DNA of 64,000 bases from JAICMB01 sp963795935. GTDB lineage: Bacteria > Acidobacteriota > Terriglobia > Bryobacterales > Bryobacteraceae. A program made the position numbers and the translations under genes. Below the pieces are notes generated by a model that saw only the letters and a list, made by a program, of their open reading frames with translations, was not told the origin of the DNA and made no database searches. This document shows, piece after piece, positions 50,256-58,920 of the stretch. Numbering within the stretch: position 1 is the first letter of the stretch; the number at the start of each line of letters is the position of its first letter. The stretch is from positions 62,001 to 126,000 of the forward strand of contig CAWCJO010000025.1 in NCBI GenBank assembly GCA_963795935.1, read 5' to 3'.

Positions 50256-51332
50256 ATGCAAACCGCGGCGTGCGCGATCGGTTTCGCGATTCTCGCTTTC
50301 GCCTGTTCCTCCCCGCGCAAGAGTTTTCATCCGGATATTCCAAGAGTCCGGGGCGACTGCGCGGTTCAAGGCCTCGAACTATCGCTCGCTGCGCCGAATG
50401 CCACACGCGCATCATGTTCGATGGCTTCTACGCCGCGGGCGCGCAAGGTACTCTACCCTTACATTCGGCCGCTCAAATAATATAACGGGCGAGAGCGGTG
50501 ACGCCGGACAGGGTTCCGCCGGATTTTGAACAACAACTGGATTTCATCCGGCGCCCTCTGGGTCATGAGCCGGCAGGAATTTGACGCGCACTTCACGAAG
50601 GATCTCTACATCCGCGAATTTGCCGCCCAGGTTTACGGAGTCATGGCACGGCAGGGGACCAGCGACACGCATCCCGTTCACACCCGTGGCCGATCGGCGT
50701 TCAGGAACGCAAGTTTCCGGATGCCACGGGCCATGAGCGCAATCGGTCTCCCGCGGATCCCATGCGCGACGCCATCCTCAACGAGGGACTGGATACGTTG
50801 GCGTATTTCGGCGATTTCCAGCCGGGCCCGAGCGACTTCAGCGCTGATAGAGATACAACAACGAACAGCTTTACGCATTGGCTCTCTATATCTCTTCACT
50901 CAAGCCGCCGCCGAACCTAATCCGTTCGACGACCGTGCACGACGAGGTCGGCGCATATTCCAGCCGCAGGATTGCGCGGGATGCCACGCGCCTCGGTTCT
51001 ATACAAACAACAAACTCACGCCCGCGACAGGCTTCACCGTCCCCGAGGAAGTTCTGAAATCGGACGACGTCCTCAACCATCTTGCATTGAAGACGCGCCG
51101 GGGCACTGATTTCTACAAGGTTCCTCACTGCAGGGCGTCTGGTTCCGCGGCGCCTTCGGGCATGGCGGAGAGGCGGAGACGCTGGAAGAGTGGTTCGATC
51201 CGGCGCGGCTGAACGACAATTACGCGCCGAAGGGGTCACCTGGGACCCGGTCCAATCCAGGGCCACGAATTCGGGCTGAAGTTGCCGCCGCAAGAGAAGC
51301 AGGCGCCGATCGCGTTTCTCAAGACGTTGTAG
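50256..51332 (+). pseudogene. Diheme cytochrome c-like gene, heavily frame-broken
   Basis: Starts with a lipoprotein-like signal (MQTAACAIGFAILAFACSS) and SFHPDIPRV. Two heme-binding motifs are visible in different frames: RCAECHTRIMFDGFYAAGAQ near 50390 and DCAGCHAPRFYTNNKLTP near 50980. The C-terminal part GVWFRGAFGHGGEAETLEEW and KLPPQEKQAPIAFLKTL ends at a TAG at 51330. At least five frame changes are needed, and part of the N-terminal domain seems missing, so this one is probably a true pseudogene. An electron-transfer or methylamine-type role would be expected if intact. Confidence 0.6.
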
Positions 51333-51435
51333 GCGCGATCGCGGGGCCTTCCGCCGACGCCGGCCGTTCAACAGAGCACGCATTTCGGATTTCCGGTGAG
51401 CGCGGCTAAAATAGGTTCGAGAGTTGGAGCTGCAC

Positions 51436-51879
51436 ATGAAAAGGCACGTCCCGGTGGAATCCGCCTCTGCATTAATGGACGAAAAGATCAAGGAACTTGG
51501 GGATTGGCGCGGGAAGGCGCTCGCGAAAGTGCGCGAAATCGTACAAGCGGCAGACCCTGAGATTGTCGAAGAGTGGAAGTGGGTCAAGCCGACATCGCCG
51601 GGGACTCCCGTCTGGTCCCACGGCGGCATCGTCTGCACGGGAGAGACGTACAAGAACGCCGTCAAGATGACCTTTGCCAAGGGAGCTGCGTTGAAGGACC
51701 CTGCAGGTCTATTCAACTCCAGCCTCGATGGGAATGTCAGGCGCGCCATCGACATCCACGAAGGCGACAAGGTCGATGAGACGGCCTTAAAGGATCTTAT
51801 CCGCGCCGCGGTGGCGCTCAATCTCAAGGGCAAGAACAAGCCGAAGCCCCGGCGAGCGAGCGGCAAGCGGGCCGGCTAG
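51436..51879 (+). CDS. DUF1801 (YdhG-like) protein
   Basis: 147 residues from ATG 51436. Family features: ALMDEKIKELGDWRGKALAK, VREIVQAADPEIVEEWKWVK, SHGGIVCTGETYKNAVKMTF and a DUF1801 C-terminus with VDETALKDLIRAAVALN. Lys-rich tail (KGKNKPKPRRASGKRAG). Function unknown; related to the iron-chaperone-like CyaY/YdhG fold. Intact. Confidence 0.85.
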   Translation: MKRHVPVESASALMDEKIKELGDWRGKALAKVREIVQAADPEIVEEWKWVKPTSPGTPVWSHGGIVCTGETYKNAVKMTFAKGAALKDPAGLFNSSLDGNVRRAIDIHEGDKVDETALKDLIRAAVALNLKGKNKPKPRRASGKRAG

Positions 51880-51939
51880 CTTCATGGCAGGCAAGAGCTT
51901 CGGCGGCTGCCTCATACGCTAAGCAGTTCGGCGCCGAGG

Positions 51940-52114
51940 TCCGGAGCGGGCCGGTGCGAGCGATCCCTCGGCCCCCAACAATGTAGTTTGCCGGTTCCCG
52001 ATATCGCTCGATCGTCTTCAGGCTTTTGCAATGCAGCGGCGCATACACATCGATCCACCGCGGCATGAGCGGGACAAAACCCGGGATTTGGGATCCCAAG
52101 GGGGCGCGGGACAC
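51940..52114 (-). pseudogene. Possible tyrosine-recombinase N-terminal remnant
   Basis: On the minus strand, about 45 residues read MPRWIDVYAPLHCKSLKTIE then RYREPANYIVGG, resembling the SAM-like core-binding domain that opens phage-type integrases (W...YAP..KS.KT.ERYR). It is truncated after this point; no catalytic R..H.R..Y region follows. It lies about 95 bp from the att copy at 52208, where an integrase gene would be expected. Weak evidence, by eye only. Confidence 0.4.
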
Positions 52115-52207
52115 TTAGTTGGCGCCAAGGACTCTTCCGAACCGGTCTAAGGGGCTATCGGAGTCCCGCAACGCGCCCCATTGGGCCGAGTTTCCCCCGG
52201 TCAGGTT

Positions 52208-52345
52208 TGGTAGCGCTAACGGGAATCGAACCCGGATTTGCCGCCTTCTCGTGTTTCCTTTAAGTTACTGAAACCGCAAACTCAGGGATCACCGTATTCG
52301 CAGGAATCTCAGGCCGTTTGTACAAAACATGTACACGGAATTGGC
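52208..52345. repeat. att copy 1 plus distal end repeat
   Basis: The first 26 bp (TGGTAGCGCTAACGGGAATC ...) equal the CCA end, acceptor and T-arm of tRNA-Glu read on the plus strand. The next ~110 bp match 54533-54648 (CCGCCTTCTCGTGTTT, TTTAAGTTACTGAAACC). They include TGTACA-AAACA-TGTACA (52319-52335), whose first base lies exactly 111 bp from the att start in both copies. Confidence 0.85.
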
Positions 52346-52368
52346 CAAAGGTTTTCAGTGTTTGCTGG

Positions 52369-53928
52369 CTAAGACGCGGGAATCGCAGGCAACGGCGAAC
52401 CGGTCAGGCGATCCCTGACAAGCTTGGCAAGGAAAGCCGCGAACGGCCCGATGTTTTCCTCGACGCTCGCTTTTTCGAGCGCGGCCATGTACGTCTTGCG
52501 TTCCGAGAGCGGAATAACCGTCCAGGGATAGCCTGCCGCCGCCATCATCGTGTTCATGAGAAACCGTCCCATGCGCCCGTTGCCGTCCATGTAGGGATGG
52601 ATATAGACGAAGATAAAATGCCCGAGCGCCACCCGGACAGCCGGATGTTCCTCTGCGCGCAGCAGATCGAAGAAGGCTGGCATGGCATCCCGTACCGCCT
52701 CCTTGTTCAGCGGAACGTGCATCGAGTTGCGGATAAAAACCTGGCCATTGCGATAACCGGCAAGGTCCGAGGCCCGCAACAGGCCCGCCGCCACGCTCGG
52801 CGCGAACATCTCCCGATACCAAGCCCGGTGATCCTGCTCGGCGACGGCTCCCGGGTTTTCTCCCTTGAGCACCTTGCCGATGCTCTGCTCGACGAGTTGG
52901 AAGGCCTGCCAATACCCGCGCGCGGCCATGGCGTTGCGCTGCTCGCGGTCCTGTTCGTGAATCTCGGGATTCCAGCTTCCGCTGCGCACCCTCTCGATCA
53001 ACGACGCCGTGACGCGGTAGCCCTCGATCGATAGCGAGTGATAGGCATCTGTCACGTAGGCCTCTTCCACGCCTTTCATGTAAGCGGCCTTGTTACGCGG
53101 CAGACCCGGCGCGTGCGGAAACGCCTCAATCACCGGCCCGCGCATCTTCTGCCAGAGAAGCTTGATCCGATTGACGTAGGGCGAGGTTTCCCGCGGTGGC
53201 AGCGTCATGACCGGCTGCTCGCTGAACGGATCGTTTTCGCGCACGGCGTAGCCGGCGGCGGTCATGGCGGCAATGATCTCGTCGGCAATCGCGCCTCGTC
53301 CGCAGTTGCGGAACCCGCCCGCCAGCCTGCCCGCGATGGTGCTGTGTCCGCCGTCCAGCAGCTTGCCCAGCAGATCGGAGGCGTCGCGGATCATCGCCAG
53401 GGCCGCGCGGGCGTCGGTTGCCTGATTCATGAAATACCGGGGCGAAGCTTCGATCAGCGCAGCCTCCAATCCGTACAGGCGCAACCCATCCCTTTCGACC
53501 CTGTCAGCGGACGGTGGCAGCGCCGCCTGGAGGTCGAAAAGCGACGTTCCGTGCGGCAGCTTTGTCACGCTGTTGGTGCCCTTGGGCGAGCGTACGGCCA
53601 ACTGGCGGGGAACGGTGCCGTTCCCAACGTGGATCGACAACGATTGTTCCGGAGACAGGCTCCAGTTCTTGCGGAACCGGTGCTCCAGATAGGCCGCGGC
53701 GAAACGCCAGAAGGAGGCATACCACGCCGTGCTTTCGCCCTTGCCGTCATCAGGACGGCTCGGGATATACCAGCCCTTCATGACCTCTTGCAGAAAGCCG
53801 TTCTTCAAAAGGCGCTCCCGGTGAGTCCTGGTCAGGTCGCGCGCACGAATGGCGGCCGCGCCGTTGGCGTTCTGGAGCTTGTGCAGAACCTCAAGGGATT
53901 CGGCCAGTTTTTCGGAAGGGGTCGCCAT
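52369..53928 (-). CDS. Fic-domain protein with N-terminal inhibitory motif
   Basis: 519 residues, intact. The Fic catalytic loop HPYMDGNGRMGRF starts at H444 (HPFxDGNGRxxR consensus), predicting AMP- or NMP-transferase activity on a target protein. An inhibitory helix motif SLSIEG (S298-E302-G303; (S/T)xxxE(G/N)) lies upstream in the same chain, so it is an autoinhibited class II Fic that needs no separate antitoxin. The N-terminal ~240 residues are of the large DUF4172/cell-filamentation-associated type with a winged-helix-like start (RTHRERLLKNGFLQEVMKGW). An AT-rich region at 53941-54000 is the likely promoter. The stop lies 24 bp from the distal end repeat. Confidence 0.92.
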   Translation of the reverse strand: MATPSEKLAESLEVLHKLQNANGAAAIRARDLTRTHRERLLKNGFLQEVMKGWYIPSRPDDGKGESTAWYASFWRFAAAYLEHRFRKNWSLSPEQSLSIHVGNGTVPRQLAVRSPKGTNSVTKLPHGTSLFDLQAALPPSADRVERDGLRLYGLEAALIEASPRYFMNQATDARAALAMIRDASDLLGKLLDGGHSTIAGRLAGGFRNCGRGAIADEIIAAMTAAGYAVRENDPFSEQPVMTLPPRETSPYVNRIKLLWQKMRGPVIEAFPHAPGLPRNKAAYMKGVEEAYVTDAYHSLSIEGYRVTASLIERVRSGSWNPEIHEQDREQRNAMAARGYWQAFQLVEQSIGKVLKGENPGAVAEQDHRAWYREMFAPSVAAGLLRASDLAGYRNGQVFIRNSMHVPLNKEAVRDAMPAFFDLLRAEEHPAVRVALGHFIFVYIHPYMDGNGRMGRFLMNTMMAAAGYPWTVIPLSERKTYMAALEKASVEENIGPFAAFLAKLVRDRLTGSPLPAIPAS

Positions 53929-53993
53929 GACGTGTCACAACTAGGTTTTTGTGTTGTTCTAAAATTAGGATATTATGTTGTAGCATATCTAGG

Positions 53994-54161
53994 CTATGCA
54001 GTCGAGGACTTTCTAGGCTTTTGTGCTCCGGCCCGGCGCGATGCGGACGGAGATCCAACCCCACTGCCTCCAAGACCACCATCATCTTCACCATCGTCGA
54101 CGGTGTCGTCGTCATTGACGTCACCGTCATCGTTGTCATCACCACCACCATGAACAATCAC
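53994..54161 (-). CDS. Possible short Asp-rich ORF
   Basis: GTG-initiated frame of 55 residues upstream of fic: VIVHGGGDDNDDGDVNDDD, then TVDDGEDDGGLGG and a basic tail. It is low-complexity and very acidic in its first half. On the plus strand the same stretch looks like imperfect trinucleotide repeats (ACC/ATC/GTC), so it may be a repeat artefact with no protein. Confidence 0.2.
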   Translation of the reverse strand: MIVHGGGDDNDDGDVNDDDTVDDGEDDGGLGGSGVGSPSASRRAGAQKPRKSSTA

Positions 54162-54402
54162 TCCGAGTTGGCGATGAAGCGGTCTTGGGTTGAAACTCTA
54201 CCCGGAGCCGTCCGTTACCCCGGGAAACGCAAGAGGCGCATCCCGCGACTTCCGCGCGCATTCTGATTCCATGGTTCTGGCGTCCGCTTCAAATCAGATT
54301 TCTTTCGGCTGTGATCAGTGGAGAGCGAGTTGACCATGGGGATGAAAATCGATCCGGTCGATCACTTTTGAGAAAAGGGTAAATTTTCGATTTTCTCTAT
54401 GG

Positions 54403-54506
54403 TGCCGCGGATACTGATTTGGAATCGAGCCTTGGCCATGACTTTTGGCGGCGCGGCAGGGCCAATCCTGTACAGCCATTTCGTAACTATTTGATTATAA
54501 AAGAGT
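54403..54506. repeat. Proximal end repeat, cassette 1
   Basis: About 104 bp similar (roughly three quarters identical by eye) to 58921-59026. Shared blocks: TTGGAATC, GCCTTGGCCA, CTTTTGG, CAGGG and TGTACAG. The TGTACA at 54469-54474 ends 33 bp from the att junction, the same distance as in the other copy. Confidence 0.8.
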
Positions 54507-54648
54507 TGGTAGCGCTAACAGGAATCGAACCCGTATTTTCCGCCTTCTCGTGTTTTCTTTAAGTTACTGAAACCACAATCGCAGGAATCGCCTTGTCCGC
54601 AGCGATCTCAGGCTGTTTGTACAAAACATGTACAGGGACTTGGCCGAC
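54507..54648. repeat. att copy 2 plus distal end repeat
   Basis: The att core differs from the tRNA by one base (AACAGG for AACGGG), so it is a displaced, slightly diverged 3' end. The following repeat matches the cassette 1 distal end and carries TGTACA-AAACA-TGTACA at 54618-54634, again 111 bp from the att start. Confidence 0.85.
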
Positions 54649-54691
54649 GGTTTTTCAGAATTGCTGGGAGGGACCAGGGGACCCATACAGT

Positions 54692-54718
54692 GTAAGCATC
54701 TCCGGTGAACACCACTGG
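54692..54718. repeat. IS66 left terminal inverted repeat
   Basis: Begins GTAAGC and pairs with 57094-57117; the shared core is TCCGGTGAACACC, with a two-base length difference near the sixth position. Confidence 0.9.
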
Positions 54719-54753
54719 CGTACCACGCTTGCCAGCCGCATAGTCAAGAGTTC

Positions 54754-55072
54754 ATGAAAACATCGGAAATGGCGGCCCGCAAGGGGCGAAGTGTGGCGGG
54801 AATTGATCCTTCAGCAGAAAAAGAGCGGCTTGCCGGTGCAGACGTTCTGTCGGCAGCACGGAGTCAGTTGGCATTCCTTTTATCAATGGCGGAAGCGCTT
54901 AGCCAGGAGCCAGCCGGTACGGTTTGCGTTGGTGGAACCGCGGGAGGTCGGCCAGCAGGACAGAGCCGGGTTGGCGTTATGGCTGAGCAGTGGCGAGCGT
55001 TTGCAGATCGGGTCGGGCGTTGACGCCTCAACCTTGCGCACGGTGCTGGCGGTGTTGCGGGAGCGGCAATAA
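54754..55072 (+). CDS. tnpA: IS66 TnpA accessory protein, one frameshift
   Basis: About 105 residues: MKTSEMAARKG, a one-base break near 54787, then EVWRELILQQKKSGLPVQTF and CRQHGVSWHSFYQWRKRL, the helix-turn-helix of IS66 OrfA, ending VDASTLRTVLAVLRERQ. It is required with TnpB for IS66 transposition. The stop TAATG overlaps the tnpB start by one base. Confidence 0.82.
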
Positions 55073-55454
55073 TGCACATGCAGGCGAGCGTGCGCGTATA
55101 TCTGTGCGCGTCGCCGTGTGATATGCGTCGAAGCTTTGATGGATTGCATGCGCTGCGTCGGCGACAGGTTGCAGTTGGACGCTTTCGCCGGGCATTTATT
55201 CGTGTTTGGCAACCGGCGAAAGGATTCGGGTAAAGATCTTGTATTGGGATCGGGATGGATTCGCGGTGTGGGCCAAGCGCTTGGAAGAGAGCACCTATGT
55301 CATGCCCTTCGACGATGGCGGCGAAACCCGGCGCGAGATCACGGCGCAGGAGTTAGGAGCGCTGCTTTCAGGCATCGATCTGAGCCAGGCCAGGCGGCGA
55401 AAGCGGTTATCGGCACAACATTGCCGCCCTATAAAAAACATATCGAATTTCTGA
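55072..55454 (+). CDS. tnpB: IS66 TnpB (Orf2), two frameshifts
   Basis: Three frames join into the TnpB order: MHMQASVRVYLCASPCDMRR with SFDGLHAL, then LQLDAFAGHLFVFGNRRKD, then VKILYWDRDGFAVWAKRLEE and LSGIDLSQARRRKRL. IS66 TnpB normally has about 115 residues and the hallmark LFVFxNRRxDxxKILYWDRxG, present here across a break near 55215. The C-terminal boundary is uncertain. Confidence 0.75.
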
Positions 55455-55499
55455 TGTTTTTACTTGGCGAGCCGCAGTTTTGCCCGTAAAATTATCTTA

Positions 55500-57054
55500 G
55501 TGCCGATTGATCGCGAGCAACTGCCGGAAGACGCCAGCGTGTTGCGGCAGATGGTGCTCGAGCTTGGTTGCGCAATTGGATGCCGAACAGTTCCGCCGCA
55601 TTAAGACCGAACGTTTACTGCGGCAGTTGTTAAAGGCCAAGAGCGGCCGCAAAAGCGAACAGCTTTCCGCCGATCAGTTGGCGCTCTTCGCCGCGGAACT
55701 AAAAGCGCAAGGCGTGGACGCGGGCATGAGCGAAAGCGACAGCGAAAAGCACGGCGGAGCGGACGACCATCCTCCGCCGCCCCCGGTGGGCGAGTCGAAA
55801 GGAAAGCCGCATGGCAGGCGTCCTCTGCCGGAACATCTGAAACGAGAGCGCATCGTGCACGATCTGGCCCCGGCCGAGAAGCATTGCGCAGCCTGTGGCG
55901 AGGACCTCCGGCCGATTGGCGAAGAAACCAGTGAGCGGTACGAATACTTTCCAGCGCAAGTGATTGTAATCGAAGACGTGCGCAAGAAGTACGCTTGCGC
56001 TTGCACTGTGAAAACGGCGGCCAAACCTGCGCAGCCGATCGAGAAGAGCAATGCTCGGCGCAGGGCTGCTTACTCAGGTGATCGTCGCTAAGTACACCGA
56101 TCATCTTCCTCTGCACCGTCAAGCGAAGATGTTGCGGCGCTCCGGAGTAGATTTTCAGGTGCAGACCATGTGCGGCTGGATGGCGCAATGCGCCGATCTG
56201 TTGAATCCGCTGTATGAACGGATGAAGAAATTCGTGCTGGCCTCGAAGGTGGTCGGGACCGATGACACGCCGGTGAAGGTGCTGGACCGAAACTTGCGGC
56301 AGGCGCGGAAAGGCCGGATCTGGCCGTATATCGGGGACCGCAATCATCCGGCGGTGGTGTACGACTACACTGCGACGCGAGAACGCGCCGGGCCGGAGAA
56401 GTTTCTCGAAAAATATCGGGGACATTTGCAGGCCGACGCCTATGCGGCTTATGACAGCTTTTTCATCGACCCGGAACGCGGGATGACCGAGGTCGGATGT
56501 GGGGCCCATACCCGGCGCCACTTTCGCGAGGCTCTGGAAAGCGACCATGCGCGCATGAGTAGGGTCATGCTGATGATCGCGCAGTTGTATTCGCGGTGGA
56601 GAAGAGCGCGCGTGTTGCCGGCTTGCACGGGGAAGATCTGCGCCTGGCGCGAGAACAGGGCTCGCGCCCCGTGCTGGATCGCCTGCATCGATATTTAATC
56701 AAAATTCAGGATGAGGTTTTGCCGAAGAGCCAGGCCGGCCAAGCCGTGGCATACGCGCTGAAGAACTGGAAGGCGCTGACGCGCTACTGCGACGACGGCG
56801 ATCTTCCGATCGACAACAATCGAACGGAACGCGCGATCCGCGGCATAGCCATCGGACGAAATAACTGGACCTTCTTCGGCAGCCACAACGGCGGGAAAAC
56901 GGCAGCGGTGCTTCGCAGCTTCATCGCCTCATGTGAACTCGTCAAAATCGATCCGTTCGCTTGGTTCCGCGATGTGCTGGCCCGCATCGCCGACCACCCT
57001 GTCACGAAACTCGACGAGCTGATGCCCCATAACTGGGCACCCACCAAGAGCTAA
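55500..57054 (+). CDS. tnpC: IS66 TnpC DDE transposase, three frameshifts
   Basis: About 518 residues from GTG 55500 (PIDREQLPEDASVLRQMVLE). After a break near 55566: leucine-zipper-like helix VAQLDAEQFRRIKTERLLRQ, a zinc-finger region (HCAACGEDLRPIGEETSERY ... CACTVKTAAKP), a break near 56045, then the DDE core: first Asp in VVGTDDTPVKVLDR, second Asp in LQADAYAAYDSFF, and, after a break near 56600, the Glu in PIDNNRTERAIRGIAIGRNN. The C-terminal WLxxxLxRIxDHPVxxLDEL is typical. All catalytic residues are retained. Confidence 0.85.
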
Positions 57055-57093
57055 CACCCGACGGTCCATTATTGGCTATGCAGGAGTCCCTTG

Positions 57094-57117
57094 GGCCGGT
57101 GTTCACCGGACGCTTAC
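57094..57117. repeat. IS66 right terminal inverted repeat
   Basis: Reads GGCCGGTGTTCACCGGACGC then TTAC; reverse complement of the left end. Followed directly by the duplicated octamer CATACAGT. Confidence 0.9.
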
Positions 57118-57154
57118 CATACAGTTCTGGAAAATGTCGTTTCGCGCGGGAGTC

Positions 57155-58426
57155 TTATGGGGCCGCTGTCTCGAATGCTGGCGCCATTAACTCCCGCTCC
57201 GCTTTAGGAATGCGAAGCCTGTCTGCTTCGTGCCTCCACTCCGCGACTACCCGGGTTGTCCGCGCGACGACTTCTTCCGCTTCAGTCTTCGACATCCCGT
57301 ACTCCCGGTGAGCTTCCCGGGCGATTGAGACATCGCAGGCGGAATCGACTTCATTAATCGCCAGTGAGAGTTCGTCCCGCTCAATCGAAGGATTCAGATC
57401 GAACGCTGGAGAAAGGGTAATCCCTCGCTCGCCAATGAAGAACCCGTGATTGCGCAGGTGATCGTCAGTATTGTGAATCAAAATGCTGAACACGACTCGG
57501 CGGAAGAGTTCTCTGGAGTCTTCGCGGGTATTGGCGCCCTGCGACTGCAACAGATCAATCAGTTCGAGGTAACTTGCACCGGGCTCTCCGTCCCTCCGTT
57601 GCGTCAGCGTCATCGCCGATACGAATGCCAATCGTCGATTGTCGGAAGTGCGATCAAATCTTTTCGCCAGGAACGTCGTGTATGCGCTCTCCGGCACACG
57701 CAATCCTCGGGTTGGCGGAACGTTGATGCCTGCTCTGGCGGCCAGGCGATGGGCAACGAGTTCCCAAGCGCCGACATCGCGCCGATCCTGCCGGCTGGGA
57801 AACTTCGCGAGGCAGAGGGCGCCGTCTTCGTCCCTGACAGATGCTTTGGGGCGTGCGCCACCCAAAGATGTTCCTGGAGCAAATAACTGCGCGAGCCACC
57901 GTTGATAATCAGGATGCTCTTCATCATCCGCGTGGGTTTCGAACTCAAGGCTCGCGGCCTGAAGGTCGCGTAGCGACGTGATCGGCGGCGCCGCGAACTG
58001 ATCGTCACTATCGATGAATTGCCCGGAATCCGGATCTCGGAAGCGGAGCGCGCCCAACCTTGTTTCGTCGTGAACGCCGAGCAGGAAATCCCACTCGGTC
58101 AACGATCGGGCTCTGCGTCCCTGCTGGCGCGCTCGCAGGTTTTCCCGTTTCTGCATGAGGACCCGGCCCCATCGATCTGGAGAGGAATCAAGGAAAATGC
58201 CAAAGTTGGTGCGATCGGGACCGGGATACTGAGGTCCTGTAACCAACGCGAGATCGGGGTCAAACGTGAACGCTGTGGGCCGCTTGAGCCACCCATCGTC
58301 ATACGCGAAGGACAAGATGTCCCCAGTGCGGCTGCTCTGGCAACGAAGTGTACCCATCAAGGCCGGTTCCTCAAACTGGGGCAGGTCGACAAGGACCGTG
58401 ACAACTTCGGGACGCCTCGGCGTCAT
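57155..58426 (-). CDS. hipA: HipA-family serine/threonine kinase toxin
   Basis: 423 residues, intact. HipA kinases phosphorylate tRNA synthetases such as GltX and cause growth arrest. N-terminal HipA_N1 (FAYDDGWLKRPTAFTFDPDL), P-loop-like GTSLGGARPKASVRDEDG (about 186-203), catalytic loop HNTDDHLRNHGF with N319/D322, and the metal-binding LSPAFDLNPS (about 338-347). It starts within the hipB stop (ATGA overlap). The target is unknown, although insertion beside tRNA-Glu while E. coli HipA targets GltX is a notable coincidence. Confidence 0.92.
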   Translation of the reverse strand: MTPRRPEVVTVLVDLPQFEEPALMGTLRCQSSRTGDILSFAYDDGWLKRPTAFTFDPDLALVTGPQYPGPDRTNFGIFLDSSPDRWGRVLMQKRENLRARQQGRRARSLTEWDFLLGVHDETRLGALRFRDPDSGQFIDSDDQFAAPPITSLRDLQAASLEFETHADDEEHPDYQRWLAQLFAPGTSLGGARPKASVRDEDGALCLAKFPSRQDRRDVGAWELVAHRLAARAGINVPPTRGLRVPESAYTTFLAKRFDRTSDNRRLAFVSAMTLTQRRDGEPGASYLELIDLLQSQGANTREDSRELFRRVVFSILIHNTDDHLRNHGFFIGERGITLSPAFDLNPSIERDELSLAINEVDSACDVSIAREAHREYGMSKTEAEEVVARTTRVVAEWRHEADRLRIPKAERELMAPAFETAAP

Positions 58427-58803
58427 GACAGTTCCTTGGATTTTTTGGGGACCGCCCTTGCATCTTGCACGGATGCAGATTCGGTAGCGCGAGAGCGCCG
58501 GGGCGCTCGCCGGTTCGGACCGAGACTGGCATCCTGCAGTTTTCGTCCAAGCAGATCGTCGAGAGCAATCGCGGCGAGATCGTTCTCGAGGCGTAATGCC
58601 TGGAGAACCCGGGCGTAAATACCCAAGGAGACCGCCGGGTCACCCTGTTCAACGCGGTGCAGAGTCTTGCGCGTGATCCCCGCCCGCTCGGCGACCGTCT
58701 CGGCGGAGAAAGCCCGACGGAGCCGTGCCTTCCTGAGATTCTCTCCAAGGCCTGCGAGCAGTCGAGAGAGCCGCGGTAGGATTGGCGGTACTTGTCTGGG
58801 CAT
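58423..58803 (-). CDS. hipB: HipB-like XRE-family antitoxin/repressor
   Basis: 126 residues. HTH_XRE: LGENLRKARLRRAFSAETVA, ERAGITRKTLHRVEQGDPAV, SLGIYARVLQALRLENDLAA. A longer, basic C-terminal tail (RRAPRRSRATESASVQD) extends beyond the ~90-residue HipB core. It binds HipA and represses the operon through the inverted repeat immediately upstream. Intact. Confidence 0.9.
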   Translation of the reverse strand: MPRQVPPILPRLSRLLAGLGENLRKARLRRAFSAETVAERAGITRKTLHRVEQGDPAVSLGIYARVLQALRLENDLAAIALDDLLGRKLQDASLGPNRRAPRRSRATESASVQDARAVPKKSKELS

Positions 58804-58808
58804 ACTGA

Positions 58809-58851
58809 GTCATATTTTACTCCAAATCTGAGGTAGGGAGTTAGATATGAC
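58809..58851. promoter_or_regulatory. Inverted-repeat operator upstream of hipB
   Basis: GTCATATTTTACTCC (58809-58823) and GGAGTTAGATATGAC (58837-58851) form a 15-bp inverted repeat with 13 of 15 positions matching and a 13-bp spacer, starting 5 bp upstream of the hipB ATG. Placement and symmetry fit a HipB dimer-of-dimers operator. Confidence 0.6.
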
Positions 58852-58920
58852 GCATTAGCGTGGAGCAGACGACTTGCCCGCCTCGATTACTTTCGAAGGG
58901 AAAACTTTGTTCCGGCATTA

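Larger units (their letters stand above)
52208..54506 (-). mobile_element. tRNA-Glu cassette 1 (Fic cargo), no integrase
   Basis: 2.3 kb bounded by att copies of the tRNA-Glu 3' end (52208 and 54507). In tRNA orientation it consists of a proximal end repeat (54506-54403), an AT-rich region and fic, then a distal end repeat (52345-52208) that ends in the att. No recombinase is encoded. The end repeats match those of cassette 2. Architecture matches cis-mobilisable elements that depend on an integrase in trans. Confidence 0.7.
54692..57117 (+). mobile_element. IS66-family insertion sequence with perfect 8-bp TSD
   Basis: 2426 bp. Left end GTAAGCATCTCCGGTGAACA and right end (reverse complement) GTAAGCGTCCGGTGAACACC are IS66-type terminal inverted repeats. 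Exact 8-bp target duplications CATACAGT flank it (54684-54691 and 57118-57125), the length IS66 elements make. It carries tnpA, tnpB and tnpC in order, all with frame breaks. It is inserted in the short gap between hipA and the distal end repeat. Confidence 0.93.

Noticed and set aside
54053..54150. Trinucleotide-like stretch (ACC/ATC/GTC) as a microsatellite or CRISPR-like array
   Set aside because: Units are irregular, with no repeat/spacer structure; no CRISPR array or cas gene was seen anywhere in the window.
53038..54153. 371-codon plus-strand frame opposite fic
   Set aside because: Antisense to an intact Fic gene, and ends in a Pro/Ser low-complexity tail from the trinucleotide-like stretch.
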